NCBI RefSeq assembly: GCF_025602895.1
Contig: NW_026516349.1
Span: 33,849 to 97,848, forward strand
Reading direction: 5' to 3'
Origin: Polychytrium aggregatum
Lineage: Eukaryota; Chytridiomycota; Chytridiomycetes; Polychytriales
Length of the DNA: 64,000 nucleotides
This document shows, one piece after another, positions 49,901 to 60,746 of this stretch. The notes beneath the pieces are model-generated. The model was not told where the DNA came from. It did not search any database and saw only the letters and a list, made by a program, of their open reading frames with translations. Both the position numbers and the translations under genes were made by a program. Each line of letters starts with the position of its first letter. The stretch's first letter is position 1.

Positions 49901-50553
49901 TCCACCCTGCCTGTGACTTCAAGCTGTCGACCCAGTCCGAGGTGCCTGCAGCCGAGGAGCGCATCGAAAAAATCAAGCAGCACCTCGAACAACTCAAGAC
50001 TCACCTCGCGGACGCACAGTCCAGACAGAAGGCCAACGCCGACAGGCACCGTAAGTCTTTTGACATTGCCGTCGGATCCAAGGTCTGGTTGTCTCGTCGC
50101 AACATAAGGACGCAGCGCCCAAGCGACAAGCTGGATTGGAAGCGCCTTGGACCCTTCGAAGTCGTTAGGGCGATCAACGAGGTGGCCTTCGAACTCAAGC
50201 TGCCGAAGTCGATGGCCCGGATCCATCCGGTGTTCCATGCGTCTCTGCTGGAACCGGTCAAGCCCAATGAGCTCCCAGGACGACAGGCACCTCCTCCACC
50301 GCCGATCGAAATTGACGGCCACGAAGAATATGAGGTGCAGGAGATACTGGACTCGAGGGTAAGGGGTAATAAGTTGGAATACCTGATCCGATGGAGGGGC
50401 TACGGACCAGACGAAGACTCGTGGGAATCCGAAGAGAATTGCAGGAGCGCACCTCAAGTAGTCCAAGAATTCCATCAACGGTACCCCTTGAAGCCTCGAA
50501 CGCCGACCAAGACCAAGTCCGCAAGACACCCCAGACATAGGAAGGGGGCTTAG
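46873..50553 (+). CDS. pol: I Pol (intact)
   Basis: Open from the slip site; first ATG at 46993 gives 1186 aa. Protease FIDSGAQLNCMD (Asp23 from the ATG). RT FVKKKSGELRLCVDYRRLN and VYLDDILIYS. RNase H VETDASDYALGAVLCQ. Integrase HDSRTAGHFGRE...CETCCRAK, MDFVVELPKSEG, TDRGPQFKSTFW, HPESDGQSERVN. Chromodomain YEVQEILDSRVRGNKLEYLIRW...WESEEN. Basic tail. -1 to gag. Confidence 0.95.
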   Translation, partial: GFSLSPAAASGAPPDSNNKPPDPTHAERALISSLSSGTSPMCFEIPVSCQSQESQFTAKAFIDSGAQLNCMDADFAQRHQVPLRCLDSPIDGRAIDGQPLTSGGISHETLPLVMDIDSHKEVITFKIIKSPYHQVILGYPWLQSHEPWIRWGKKIIRFTSSHCQEVCRSETVSLPTEPSQSLPPDSAPSEPDTESAQDAPSVPTLPHVSFVSAAGLKRMLKRGQPVLIGALSTATPETDLPLPDKYEDYNDVFSKQQADHLPDHRPWDHRVELVDPDKHPVRGPVYPLTELEMQALQDYVKENLDKEFIRRSTSPVAAPILFVKKKSGELRLCVDYRRLNQACKKQFYPLPNIRDLFRKIRSARVFTKLDLRGAYNLVRIAEGHEWLTSFTCPLGQFEYLVMPFGLQGAPATFQAFMDHVMKDLGHCVAVYLDDILIYSEDPEQHEDHVRAVLEQLRRNGLYCKLEKCHFDTDEVEFLGHIVNTEGIKMDPRKVQGVLDWVPPQSVKQLQMFLGLANYYRTFIHDFSKIATPLHALTGNSGSFEWSPTAQEAFDLLKQAFTTAPVLAHPDPDKPFVVETDASDYALGAVLCQLGPDESMHPISYMSRKLTAPEIKYEVYDKEMLAIVTALKEWRHFLSGSKHKVVVHSDHKNLVYFTTSRMLNRRQARWAMFLSEFDYEIVYKPGREMVVPDALSRKPQLEIKPDEPAYTQQHQVLLDASRLRIAALQVIALSAFEEKVKAVQQTDPYAQEVIANLTNPRFHAFRLRDGLLFRDGLLYVPTTELQLEVLWDSHDSRTAGHFGREKTLELLSRNYWFPKMAATVRKYVQSCETCCRAKPARHAPYGLLKPLPIPESPWSAVSMDFVVELPKSEGFDAIAVFVDRLTKMAHFRACSTSITAEETATLFMDSIFRIHGAPKSIVTDRGPQFKSTFWRRFHELLGTSTDLSSAYHPESDGQSERVNSVLETFIRCYCDYQQDDWVSLLPLAEFAYNNSAHSSTKSTPFYANYGFHPACDFKLSTQSEVPAAEERIEKIKQHLEQLKTHLADAQSRQKANADRHRKSFDIAVGSKVWLSRRNIRTQRPSDKLDWKRLGPFEVVRAINEVAFELKLPKSMARIHPVFHASLLEPVKPNELPGRQAPPPPPIEIDGHEEYEVQEILDSRVRGNKLEYLIRWRGYGPDEDSWESEENCRSAPQVVQEFHQRYPLKPRTPTKTKSARHPRHRKGA

Positions 50554-50564
50554 GAAGAGGGTGA

Positions 50565-50801
50565 TGTAATGGGCACGCGGACAGGGAGCTCCGGGACGAC
50601 CCGGAAGGCATCCCGAGGGGGCTTAGCCCGCGCCAAGGAGCGCAGGCAAGCCGGTCCGCTACCCCCCAGGGATGTAAATGCAAGGCGTCGCCCGCCGAAA
50701 ATAAACCGGCGAGACGACAACACCGTCCTTCGCCTAGTAAACCAGTCGTTACCCGCTCCCTCCAGTCCGTCCGCTCTCGTCCAGTCCCCAGTCCTGTTAC
50801 A
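50565..50801 (+). repeat. I 3' LTR
   Basis: 237 bp; preceded by purine-rich ggaagagggtga. Confidence 0.94.
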
Positions 50802-50806
50802 GTGAT

Positions 50807-51016
50807 CGGGGAGCCGTTGAGGGTGGCGTCGATCACAAGCAGTCCCTTGCCGTGGTTGGCGGCAATGCGGTGGGGTTCGTCGATGAGAGAGTTGATCAGG
50901 TGGGGTCCGGTGGCGAGAGTCAATATGTCAGCGTCGGGGGTTGGAGTCGGATGGCGGCAACTCGCCGGGTCCTTCAGAGGTCGTAGGATCCAGGGGTTGC
51001 CGCCTCGTCGTTTCCC
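50807..51016 (-). pseudogene. K1 pol start (protease N-terminal part)
   Basis: -1 frame after K1 gag: ...PTPDADILTLATGPHLINSLIDEPHRI to ATLNGSPIT. Cut by element I before the catalytic motif; only 18 bp more survive at 45519-45536. 50802-50806 is the TSD. Confidence 0.8.
50953..51016 (-). promoter_or_regulatory. K1 -1 frameshift signal
   Basis: Minus-strand G GGA AAC (51010-51016), spacer 5 nt, 9-bp stem GGCGGCAAC (50996-51004) with GTTGCCGCC (50953-50961), 34-nt loop containing gag stop TGA (50974-50976). Confidence 0.78.
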
Positions 51017-52031
51017 TGATCTTCGTAGAAGGTGGCCTGGTCGGCGGTCTCGACGATGGCGTTGATGCGGGGCTGGTTCAAGGGACACTGCGAGGCGATG
51101 TGGCCGAACTTGCGGCAGCGGAAGCAGCCTCCGTTACGGCGGAGGTACTCCTTCTCGCGGTCGGTGAGCTTCTTGATCGGGCGCATGTCGACGTTGTCGA
51201 GGTCCATGGCGTTGGGGTCACGTGCGGGAGGCTGGGTTGGCTGGAAGGCGGGACGAGGAGGACGGACCATGGGGCGGAACTGCGGCTGGCCAGGCGGAGC
51301 GCGGAAGAGAGGAGGACGCTGGAACGGGAGCTCGCGGAAGGGTTGGTCACGGAACGGAGTGCGAGCGGGCTGCTGCATCAGGAATTGCGATTGACCCATG
51401 ATGGACTCGTATCGCTCGGCGAGGGCCATGGCATCTTCGAGGGTGGCTGTGTTGGAGTCAAGCTTCCATTCGACTTCGATGCGCACCCTTTGCTTGAGCT
51501 TGGTGAGGTAGCGCTGCAGGTTCTGGCGGTTGTTGCTGAAGTGGGGCAGCTCGAGGAGGAGATCGCGGAAGCGAGAGTTGAACTGCTCGACGGAGCCGGT
51601 GTGGTGCAGTGCTTCGAACTCATCCACGGTGCTGCGCAGCGAGGTGGCCGGAAGGAAGGTGTCGCGGACGAGGGACAGGACGGCGGCCGGGGTCAGGTTG
51701 TCGAGTTGCTTGCCCTGGGACCAGAGGCGCCACCAGGTCTTGGCCTTGCCCTTGAGGTTCATGGCGACGGTGGCGACAGCGGTGGCGTCATCGAGACTGT
51801 GGAAGGCAATGTACTCGGTCATTGAGAAGACAAACTCGTCAACGACAGCAGCCTTACGCTCGCCAGTGAAGGCGTCGGGGAGCGGGATCTTGGGACGCTT
51901 GAAACCGGGAGGGACGGTGGGGAGATTCGGCTGGGCGGTCAGGGCGGAGAGGACCAGGGCGCGGTCCTCGAGCGAGAGTTGTTCAAGGGCCTGGAGGCAG
52001 GCATTGACGGCGGGATCGTCCGATGCTACAA
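50974..52031 (-). pseudogene. gag: K1 Gag, 5' end missing
   Basis: The Gag frame is open from right beside LTR H (52031) to 50974 but has no ATG near that edge; the first ATG (51822) lies inside the Gag core. Contains LPDAFTGERKAAVVDEFVFSM, KTWWRLW, Arg/Pro/Phe-rich linker, CCHC knuckle CFRCRKFGHIASQC. No leader or primer site separates it from the LTR, so the 5' end was lost. Confidence 0.82.
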
Positions 52032-52495
52032 TGTCAGATCACGGGATCAAGAGGAAGTCAAAAGAAGAAGATAGAGAAGGGTTTTATTGATCTTAGCGAG
52101 GCTATGATCTAGAGTCAAGTGTGTCTGGGGTCGAAGGTGATGACCAGAAACATGAGCGGGCGAAGGCGGGCTATTTATCTGTCTGGCGGTCCCGGAGGCG
52201 AAGCCTGCCGCAGCGGGGGCGAAGCAGCGGAGGCGGCGGGACAGCAGCCAGGCAGCAGCGGCTAACCGGAGAAACGTGAAAATCTGACAAATGCTCGGTG
52301 GCAGACAAATGCGGGTGACACGGCGTCTGACTAATGCATGGTCGATGACAAATGCAGGGAACACAGAGCGGCGTGTGCAACATGAGAGCAAGGAGAAAGG
52401 AAAGGCGTCGCAGGACAAAGGAAAAAGAAAGTGTGCAACGCAAACAGTGACACAAGTGCGACGATGCAGCCTGACGGGCAGAGAGATCTGTGACA
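52032..52495 (-). repeat. LTR H, minus orientation, complete
   Basis: 464 bp, TGTCA...TGACA. Left flank TACAA and right flank GGAAC do not match. Its outer 7 nt (TGTGACA, 52489-52495) coincide with the inferred end of LTR L. Confidence 0.9.
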
Positions 52496-52799
52496 GGAAC
52501 GGAGGGCTAGCGGAAAACGGGACGGGCGAGTACTGGGCAACGGCGAGTACGGGCGAGCGGAGCGGGCAAGGCAGCGTGGGAACGGAGGTGTATTCAGACA
52601 GGCTGGTCAGCAGAGTAGGCAGGGAGGCGAGATGAACAGAAGACTCGTCTTGCTGGGCCCTGCCGGTGCTGGGGCATCGCCCTTTATATACCGTGGGAAC
52701 CCAGCAAGTCGCAGTGGGGGTGGTGGTGGTGGGGAGTCTCCTCGCTCGCGTGCACGACCCAGCCCTCTCGACATGTGGCGATTGGACCAAATCGTCACA
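52489..52799 (-). repeat. L 3' LTR
   Basis: About 311 bp if the shared TGTGACA belongs to it, giving TGTGAC...GTCACA ends. Minus-strand TATA tatataaag near 52683-52691. Preceded by the L polypurine tract (minus gaaggggggag). Left end inferred because only one copy is present. Confidence 0.72.
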
Positions 52800-52811
52800 T
52801 TACTCCCCCCT

Positions 52812-55124
52812 TCACCGATTGCGGGACCTGGATACCGGCTTTGGCTTGTCCGGGTATCGCCGGTGGAACTCCTCCACCAGCTCCGGGGCGTTCTTCACAT
52901 TTGCGGGCGGTTCCCAGGTGGATTCCGACATTGGGTATCCTTTCCAATATACCAAGTACAGCATCCCACGACCTTGCTTCTTTGAATCCAGTATCTCTTC
53001 GACTTCATATTCGATATTGCCTTCAACTTCGACTGGTGGCGGAGGTGGGGTGAAGCGATTGGGGATGAGTGAGGTCACGTGGGGGTCGAGCAGTGACACA
53101 TGAAATACCGGATGAATCCGGAAACGTGGTGGGAGTTCCAATTCGTAGGCAACGTCGTTGATCTTCCTCTTGATCTTATACGGACCAATGCGCTTGTAGT
53201 CCAACTTGTCAGAAGGGCGAGTGGTCTTGATGTTGAGGCGGCGCAACCAGACTTGGTCACCAGGGGAGTACTCGGGTTCCTCCGCTCGCCGCAGGTCCGC
53301 GTAGTACTTGTAATGCTCCTGGGAGTCGCGGAGATTCGCAGTCAAGTACTCCCTGATATTGCCAATGAGTATGGCGTGTGACTCGGCAGCCGGATTGATT
53401 GACCCGAAAGGCTGGTGCACAGAGAATCTAGGATGAAGACCGTAGTTAGCGTAGAATGGTGCGACCCCGGTCGACTCGTGAACTGCGTTGTTGTATGCAA
53501 ATTCGGCCAGTGGAAGGAGGTCCACCCAATTATCCTGTCGGTAGGAGGTGTAGCATCGGAGGTATTGTTCAAGGACCTGGTTCACACGCTCCGTTTGACC
53601 GTTGGACGGGGGGTGGAACCCAGACGAGAGGTTGGTTGTTGTTCCGAGCAGTTCAAGGAACCTGTCCCAGAAACGAGAGGCAAACTGGGGGCCGCGATCA
53701 GATACGACTGAGTCGGGCAACCCGTGCAGTCGCACAACCTCGCGGAGCACCAACGTGGCTGTGTGCTGGGCGGTGATCGTCTTGGCACACGCGATGAAGT
53801 GTGCCATCTTTGTCAGACGGCACACAACCACCAGAATCGAGTCGAATCCTTGGACCGGTGGGAGGTCCGTCACAAAGTCCATGGAGATGGACCCCACGGT
53901 CGTTCCGGGATCGGGAGGGGCATCAGCAGACCGCTTGGAGCATGTCGTGGGGTCTTGGCTCGAGCGCAGGTGTCGCACGACCGAACATAGTCGGCGACCA
54001 TCTGCCTCATACCTGGCCAGGTGAAATCGCGGGAGAGTAGCTTGAACGTCTTGTTGATTCCAAAGTGGCCGGCCAGGGGGTTGTCGTGGTACTCCTGGAG
54101 CAGGCGGAGCTGTTCCCCATTGTTGGTGACCGTTGCCTTGGGCGTGGTGCCGGTATTGGCGGGGATGTGGCGGTCCGACACGGTGGTTGTTGGTTCCACG
54201 ATGTCGTCTGGGTTTGCGTCGGAGTCGTCGCGGTGCTTGTCGGAGTTGTCGGGGTTGTCGGAGTTGTCGCGGTTCGTGTCGGAGTTGTCGCGACGCGTCA
54301 TGGCTGCGAGGATCTGCTCAGGTCGCAGGAGGGGAGCTTCGATCCGTGCATGACCCCCTCCCTCCTCAAATCCGTGCTCGGCACGGCGAGACAGTGCGTC
54401 TGCCTTGGCATGTGTCTTACCCGGCCGATAGGAGACCAGAAAGTCAAAGTCCGAGAGGAGCATCGACCAGCGGGCCTGTCGCCCGTTGAGGGCACGTGAC
54501 TCCATGAAATACTGGAGGTTGCGGTGGTCCGAGAACACTGTGATCTTGTGCGGTGACCCAATGAGGAAGTGCCTCCAGCGCTTGAGAGCGTCCACGATCG
54601 CCAGTAACTCCTTGTAGTGCACATCGTAGCGGCTCTCTGCTTGTTGCAGCTTCCGAGAGTGGAATGCCACTGGATGTAGCACACCACTGTCGTCAGGCTG
54701 CGAGAGGACCGCTCCGATGGCATAGTCGGATGCGTCCGTTTCTACGACGAACGGCACATCCAGACTGGGATGGGCCAGGACAGGGGCGGAGGTGAATCGA
54801 CTCTTGAGCTTGTCAAACGCGGCTTGTGCTTGAGGGGTCCAGCTGAACGGCACGTCCTTCCCCGTGAACGCGTTCAAGGGAATTGCCAGCGACGAGTAGT
54901 CCTTGATAAATTGACGGTAGAAGTTGGCAAAGCCCAGGAAGCGCTGTACACCCTTGACAGTGTGCGGGGGGTTCCACTCGACAACGGCCTTGACTTTCGA
55001 CGGGTCCATCTTCACATGGCCGGTGGTGACCACGAATCCCAGGAACTCGACCTCTTGTTGGTCGAACATGCACTTTTCAGGCTTCGCGAACAGGCCATGG
55101 GTTCGCAGACGCAGCAGGACTTCC
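52812..55124 (-). pseudogene. L Pol fragment: RT end, RNase H, integrase, chromodomain; one frameshift
   Basis: From EKCMFDQQEVEFLGFVVT (RT thumb side) through RNase H VETDASDYAIGAVLSQ. A linker follows, rich in Asp/Asn/Ser and built of DNSD-like repeats (about 54195-54300). Integrase: HDNPLAGHFG...CDTCARAK, then MDFVTDLPPVQG, SDRGPQFASRFW and HPPSNGQTERVNQ. Chromodomain YEVEEILDSKKQGRGMLYLVYW...WEPPAN. One base is missing near 53895-53900 (RPWGSISMDF region), splitting the frame. NGQTER replaces the usual DGQTER. Confidence 0.9.
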
Positions 55125-55914
55125 TGTTAGAGTCCGAAGGGGACTCAACGGCAAAAGAAGAAGTGAGCTCGAAGTGAGCTCAGGGAAAGCAAGGGTAAAG
55201 TCCGAAGTGGACTCGGAGAGGGAGCGAGGGAAGCAAAGATCCGTTCAAGATAAGACTTGTCTCGAAATGAGACGTGAGGAACACTCAGAGAATAAAGTAG
55301 AAGGCACTTTATTTAGTCCTATTTTGAACGCTGAGGTTCGACTACACATCGCGGGGGTCAGGCTATTTATAGACAAGTCCGGACTTGGCAGCGAAGGGCG
55401 GCCAAGGGAGGGAAAAGTGGGCGATCGAGCAGGGCGAAGGGGGCGATGCACGAACGAGGGCCGAGAAGGACCACCGAGACGGGCAGAGAACCAAAGCGAG
55501 AGAGGCGCAAGCAAAAGCGAAGCACCTGGCAGGAGAAACGTGCAAAGGCGAAGCAATGTGACTCAACATCCAAGAAGCGGATTGGTCAAGTATAAGGTTG
55601 GGGCAAATGCGTGCGAGATGAACAAGAGATCGGGGCGGTCAGGCAGGTCATGAGTCACCGGTGGGGGGACACATGACCGGCAGCCGAATTGCAACCAATC
55701 GCAGCAAGGCGCGTGCACAAACAAACCGGCGCGTGCGAAGAAGACAAAGGAAGCGAAGCAGCGCGGGGAAACGGAAGTGCGGAATGGGCGGAAATGGCAG
55801 GCAAAAGGCGGAAAATTGGAGGGAACTACAAAGCTACACACAAACAAACAGAAAGGCAAAAGAACAGCCAAGTGTGCAGTCAAAGTGGAGAACAGGCAGG
55901 AGCTATCCCTAACA
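55125..55914 (-). repeat. A6 3' LTR
   Basis: 790 bp, complete ends. Confidence 0.94.
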
Positions 55915-55926
55915 TCATCCCCTTCC

Positions 55927-58900
55927 TTAGCGACGAACTCCGGGCGTCGCCTTCGGCTTTGAGGGATAGCGAAGGTGGAAGTCAGCAACAAGATCAGTGG
56001 CGTGGGAAACATTGGCAGCGGGCTCCCAAGACCGGTCAGTCTCGGAATAGCCCTTCCACTGAACCAAGTACTGTAAGCGACCACGGAAGAGCCGAGAATC
56101 GAGAACAGTCTCGACCTCAAACTCTTCCTGGGAGTCAACAAGAATGGGTGGAGGTTCGGGTTGGGTGAACTCGGGAACAATGTCCTTCGTTCGGGGTTCA
56201 AGGAGGGATACATGAAAGACGGGGTGGACTTTAAGTGTGGAAGGGAGTTTAAGTTCAAAGGCAACGGGGTTGATGCGGCGAAGAACTTTAAAGGGGCCAA
56301 GCTTTTTCTGGTCAAGCTTGTTGGAGGGACGAAGGGTGCGGATGTGGCGACGATCAAGAAAAACGAGGTCGCCAACGGAGATGTCGGGAGTGGGGAGACG
56401 GGATTTGTTGGCCTGCAAAGTGTAGGACTCTTGGGCAACCCGGAGGTTGGCCTTGAGATCCTCGAGAACGGTCTGAAGTCGGTCGACACGTTCTTCGGCA
56501 GAGGGCACAACAGAGGGATCACGGATGATGGAGGGATCAAAAATGGGGTGATGGCCATGGACTGCAAAGAGGGGAGTCATGCCAGTGGAAGTGTTTTCCG
56601 AGTTGTTGTAAGTGAACTCGGCAAGGGGAAGGTGAAGGGTCCAGTCGTCTTGCAGGTAATTGCAATGGATACGCAAATACTGCTCGATGACCTGGTTGAG
56701 AACCTCGGTCGAACCGTCGGTCTCGGGGTGGAAGGCAGAAGAAAGGGAAATCTTCGTCTTCAGAAGCTCATTGAAGCGCCTCCAGAAGGCCGAAGTAAAC
56801 TGAGTTCCTCGGTCCGAAACAATAGACCGGGGACAACCATGCAAGCGGAAGATGTGGGAGAGGAAGAGTTCGGCGGTTTGCTCGCCTGTAACCGTCTTCG
56901 TGGTGGGCACAAAGTGTGCTTGTTTGGACAGGCGGTCCTTAACCACGAAGATGGAGTCAAAGCCGTTCGAAGGTGGGAGATCCGTGATGAAGTCCATCGA
57001 CAGGTCCCACCAACGTTCGGAAGGAACGGGGAGAGGGTGAAGTAAACCATAAGGGGAGTGACGGGACGGCTTGGCTCGCTGGCACGCTTCACAATTAGCA
57101 ATGAAGCGACGCACAGACTTACGAAGCCGGGGCCAGTGAAAAGTCCCGGGAGATGAGCTCAACGGTCTTGGCAAGACCAAAGTGACCAGCGGCAGCGGAG
57201 CAGTGACGTTGCTCAAACACTTTGAGCTGGAGCTCGGGGGAAGGGACAACGATCAGGTCTTTAAAGTAAAGGAAGACCGTCACGGGAAGGAGTAATCGCC
57301 ATCAAGACGTTTGGCGTTAAAATCAGAAAGGAGGGAACAAGAAAGGGTGGCAGCTCGAATCTCGGAAAGAAAGTCGGGATTCGAGCCGATGACGGTGATG
57401 CTGTCGAGAGAAATAGACTCGAACAGCTGAAGGAAGTTGGTGGAGTGGAGGGAGTCACCAGGCTTTATCTCAAAGTCAGAACGGCGACTGAGAGCATCGG
57501 CTTTGGTGTTGAGGCGACCAGGGCGGTGGTAAATGCGAAAAGCAAAGTCAGAAAGGAATTGGGCCCACCGGAACTGGCGGCGAGAAAGTTGGGAAGCGGA
57601 AGTGAACCGGGTAAGGTTCTGGTGATCAGAGAAGACAAGAGTGGGATGATCGGGGTCGGCAGCCATCAAGTAATGACGCCAGGCAGTAAAGGAATCGACA
57701 ATGGCAAGGAGCTCTTTGTCGTGAGTGTCATAATTCACCTCGGCGGGACGGAATTGCCGAGAGTGAAAAGCAACGGGGTGAAGAGCGCCGTCAGGGTCAA
57801 ACTGGGAAAGGACGGCACCCAAAGCAAAGTCAGAAGCATCGGGCTCGATGACAGCGGGTTTGGAGAAAGTCGAAGTAGCGAAGAATCGGGGCAGAAGTGA
57901 AAGAACGTTTGAGAGAATGCAAAAGCCTCTTGGGCCTCGGGAGACCAAGAGAAGGTGGAGGATTTGGTGGTGAGTGAAGTCAAAGGACGAGCAAGTGCAG
58001 AAAAGTCCTTGACGAAGCGGCGATAAAAGTTTGCGAACCCAATAAAGACTTGGATATCGCGAGCAGAAGAGGGAACAGGCCAAAGAGAAACGGCCTCGAC
58101 CTTGGCAGGGTCCATTTTGATGCCATCGGCAGAAATGATCATGCCGAGAAAATCAACTTCAGAGAGGTCAAAAGAACACTTGGCCGGATTGACCTTAAGG
58201 GAGTGTTCACGAAGGCGAGAAAGAACAAGCTTAACATGCTCCTCATGCTCCTGGGGATCTTTTGAGAAGATCAGGATGTCGTCAAGATAAATGACAACAC
58301 AGACACCAAGGAGGTCCGAGAAGATGTCGTTCATAAAAAACTGGAAAGCAGCGGGGGCATTCGAAAGACCAAAGGGGATAACATTGTACTCAAATGAGCC
58401 AGATTTGCAAACAAAAGCAGTCTTCCACTCATCGCCCTTCTTGACACGAACCAAGTGGTAAGCATCAGGAAGGTCAAGGTGTGAGAAGACGCGGGCAGAA
58501 GAAAGTTTATCCAGAAGATCCTGGAAGAGGGGAAGAGGGTAGCGGTTCTTCTTCGTGATGGCATTGAGGCCCCGGTAGTCGACGCAAAGGCGAAGACCAC
58601 CATTGGGCTTCTTCACGAAGAAGCAGGGAGCACCAACGGGAGAAGAGGATTTGGAGATCCAACCACGTGCGAGGGCGTTGGTCAGATACTCCGAAAGAGC
58701 AGATTCCTCGGCCGGGGACAAAGGATAGACTTTCCCCGGCTTTGGCAAACGAGGTTCCTTTCCATCCTCGGTCCGTACAAACTCAATAGACAAGTCATAC
58801 GGACGATGAGGAGGCAAGGAAGAAGGAGGGTCAGACTTGAGGCTGAAAACGTCGCCAAACTCATTGTATTTGAGTGGGACACCTCGAGAGTCAACAGGGG

Positions 58901-59757
58901 GTGCCAGACTCGGCATACACCTTCGTCGTGAGCACGGACCTTATCGACACCGTAGGATACGTCTCCGGCGAAGGAGGACGGATATCCATTTGGGCAGCGA
59001 AAATGTCGAGCTTGTCTTCCCGTGCAAGACGGAGAAGACTCGCCGCATTAACGAGCTCAATGTCGGGCGAAGATAAAGCCGTTGGCTCTTCAGAAAGCGA
59101 AGCAGAGTCAAGGCGGGAAGAAAGGGAAGGCGAAGTGCCAAAGGAGGGAACCGGTGTAAGGGAAGGACCGGAGGGAGGAAGAGTCAAAGGCGAAGTGCCC
59201 GAAGGGGGAGGCGAAGAGCCGGAAGTGGACGAAGTGTCCAAGGAAGAAGCAGAGACATCCGCGAGGATGTGTCCATCAGCAAGGCAAGAGGGATCGGAGA
59301 ACGAAAGGGAGAGGGACTTCCAATTGACAACTGGATTGTGCAAGCGCATCCAGGGAAGACCAAGAGTGATGGGAGTGGTGGAGAGTCGAGTCACAAGAAA
59401 AGAAATCGACTCGGTGTGGGAACCAATGGTCAGAGTCAAAGGCACGGTTTGGAAACGAATGAAACCGGCCGAAGAACCATCAGCAAGGGAAACGGAGTAA
59501 GGAGTAGAAAGAGGGATAAGAGAGAGTTTATGAGATCCGCAAAGGCAGGATCAATGAGGGCAAGAGCGGAACATCCATCATCAATGAAAACAGAAAGGGA
59601 GATGGAGACCGGGCCAGAAAGACTCATGACGATAAGAGTGGCCGGAAGAAGAAGCTTATCGTCCGATAAGTGACGAGTCAAGGGGGGAAGATGTTCGTAT
59701 CGCCGAACAGACCACCTCGCTTACTTGCGAGGTGCTGCTCGGCTGTGGGCATTTCCC
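55927..59757 (-). pseudogene. A6 Pol, multiple frameshifts
   Basis: All A Pol domains are recognisable but single-base indels break the frame, for example near 57139 (extra A), 57272-57285, 57868-57920, 58900 (extra G), 59532 and 59670. RT YLDD and integrase SDRG survive in separate frames. Confidence 0.92.
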
Positions 59758-60675
59758 GAGTTCCGTTTGACCAGAACCGGGCACTGCTGAACATCGCGAC
59801 TGCCGGGACAAGACTTTTCCCCGCAGTACAAACAGAGACCCTGCTCACGACGTCGCTTTTTCTCGACGTCGGAGAGCTTAGCAGGGCGGACCGAGACAGA
59901 GTCAAGGTCCATGGGAGTGGGTGCAGAAGAGGAGGAAGAAGAAACATGCGCGGGAGAATGGTGGTGATGGGGAGCAGAGCGAGAAGAAGGAGGAGGAGGT
60001 TGGGAACGGGAGGAGACCTTGAGACGATGGAGGGCATCGTCGTACTCGACCGCTGCCTTGATCAACTCAGGCAAGGAAGCGGGAGCGGGGCGGAGACCGA
60101 TGAGGTGGAACTTGACCTCAGACTTCAAACCCTCCTTGAAGAAGTGCATCTTCGTGGGTTCATCGGTCTGGACTCGGGCGGCAAGCTGGACGAAGCGGGT
60201 GGCGAAGGCTTGGCAGGACTTGAGCTGGACCAGGCGCTTGAGGTCGTTGAGGGCCTTATCTTGCGAGGAGGCCGTGTCCTCACCGAAGGTCGACTTGAGG
60301 GCAACTTCGAAATCGGCGAAGGAGGCAGGGAAAGCGGTTGGCCATGTAGAATGCGGCCTCGTACCACTTGAAGGCCTCGCCGCGGAGGAAGGAGGTGGCG
60401 TAGAGGACCTTCTGGCGCTCGGGCGCGAAGAAGGCGGGATCGGCGAGGAAGACGAGGTGGCATTGGGCCAGGAATGCCGTCGTCTCGTCGCGGGAACCTA
60501 GGAACTCCTTGGGCTTGTTGACCTGGTAGACCTGGCGGGGAGCGGCGGCGGGAGCTTGCAGGTCCTGGATCTGACGATGGAGAGCAGCGTTCTGGGTCAT
60601 GAGGGCGTTCATACGCTCCTCCATGCGCGCCAGATACGCATTGAGATCTGCAGGGGGTGTAGCAGGCTCAGCCAT
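59721..60675 (-). pseudogene. gag: A6 Gag, one frameshift
   Basis: Same ATG position as other copies (first base 60675). One extra A near 60331-60334 (gggAaagcgg) shifts the frame after MANRFP. The remaining C-terminal half to the knuckle is open in the other frame. Confidence 0.92.
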
Positions 60676-60746
60676 CGGATCGACGAGGGAAAGAGAGGCG
60701 AAAGAAGAAGAAAGGCCGGAAAGCCAAGAGGGAGCGTTCAAAATGA

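Larger units (their letters stand above)
45537..50801 (+). mobile_element. Family I Ty3/Gypsy chromovirus, structurally intact
   Basis: 5265 bp, TSD GTGAT (45532-45536, 50802-50806), in K1. 237-bp LTRs with one seen difference (cgctcAct versus cgctcCct). gag, frameshift signal, pol and primer site intact. The most compact element in the window. Confidence 0.95.
52489..55124 (-). mobile_element. Family L Ty3/Gypsy chromovirus, 3' half
   Basis: Minus-strand pol from the RT end to the chromodomain, plus 3' LTR. The 5' half is lost at the A6 joint (55125). Confidence 0.88.

Noticed and set aside
52032-52495. H as the proven LTR of element K
   Set aside because: K fragments touch H in both K1 and K2, but at different internal points and without leader or primer site, so the link is not established.
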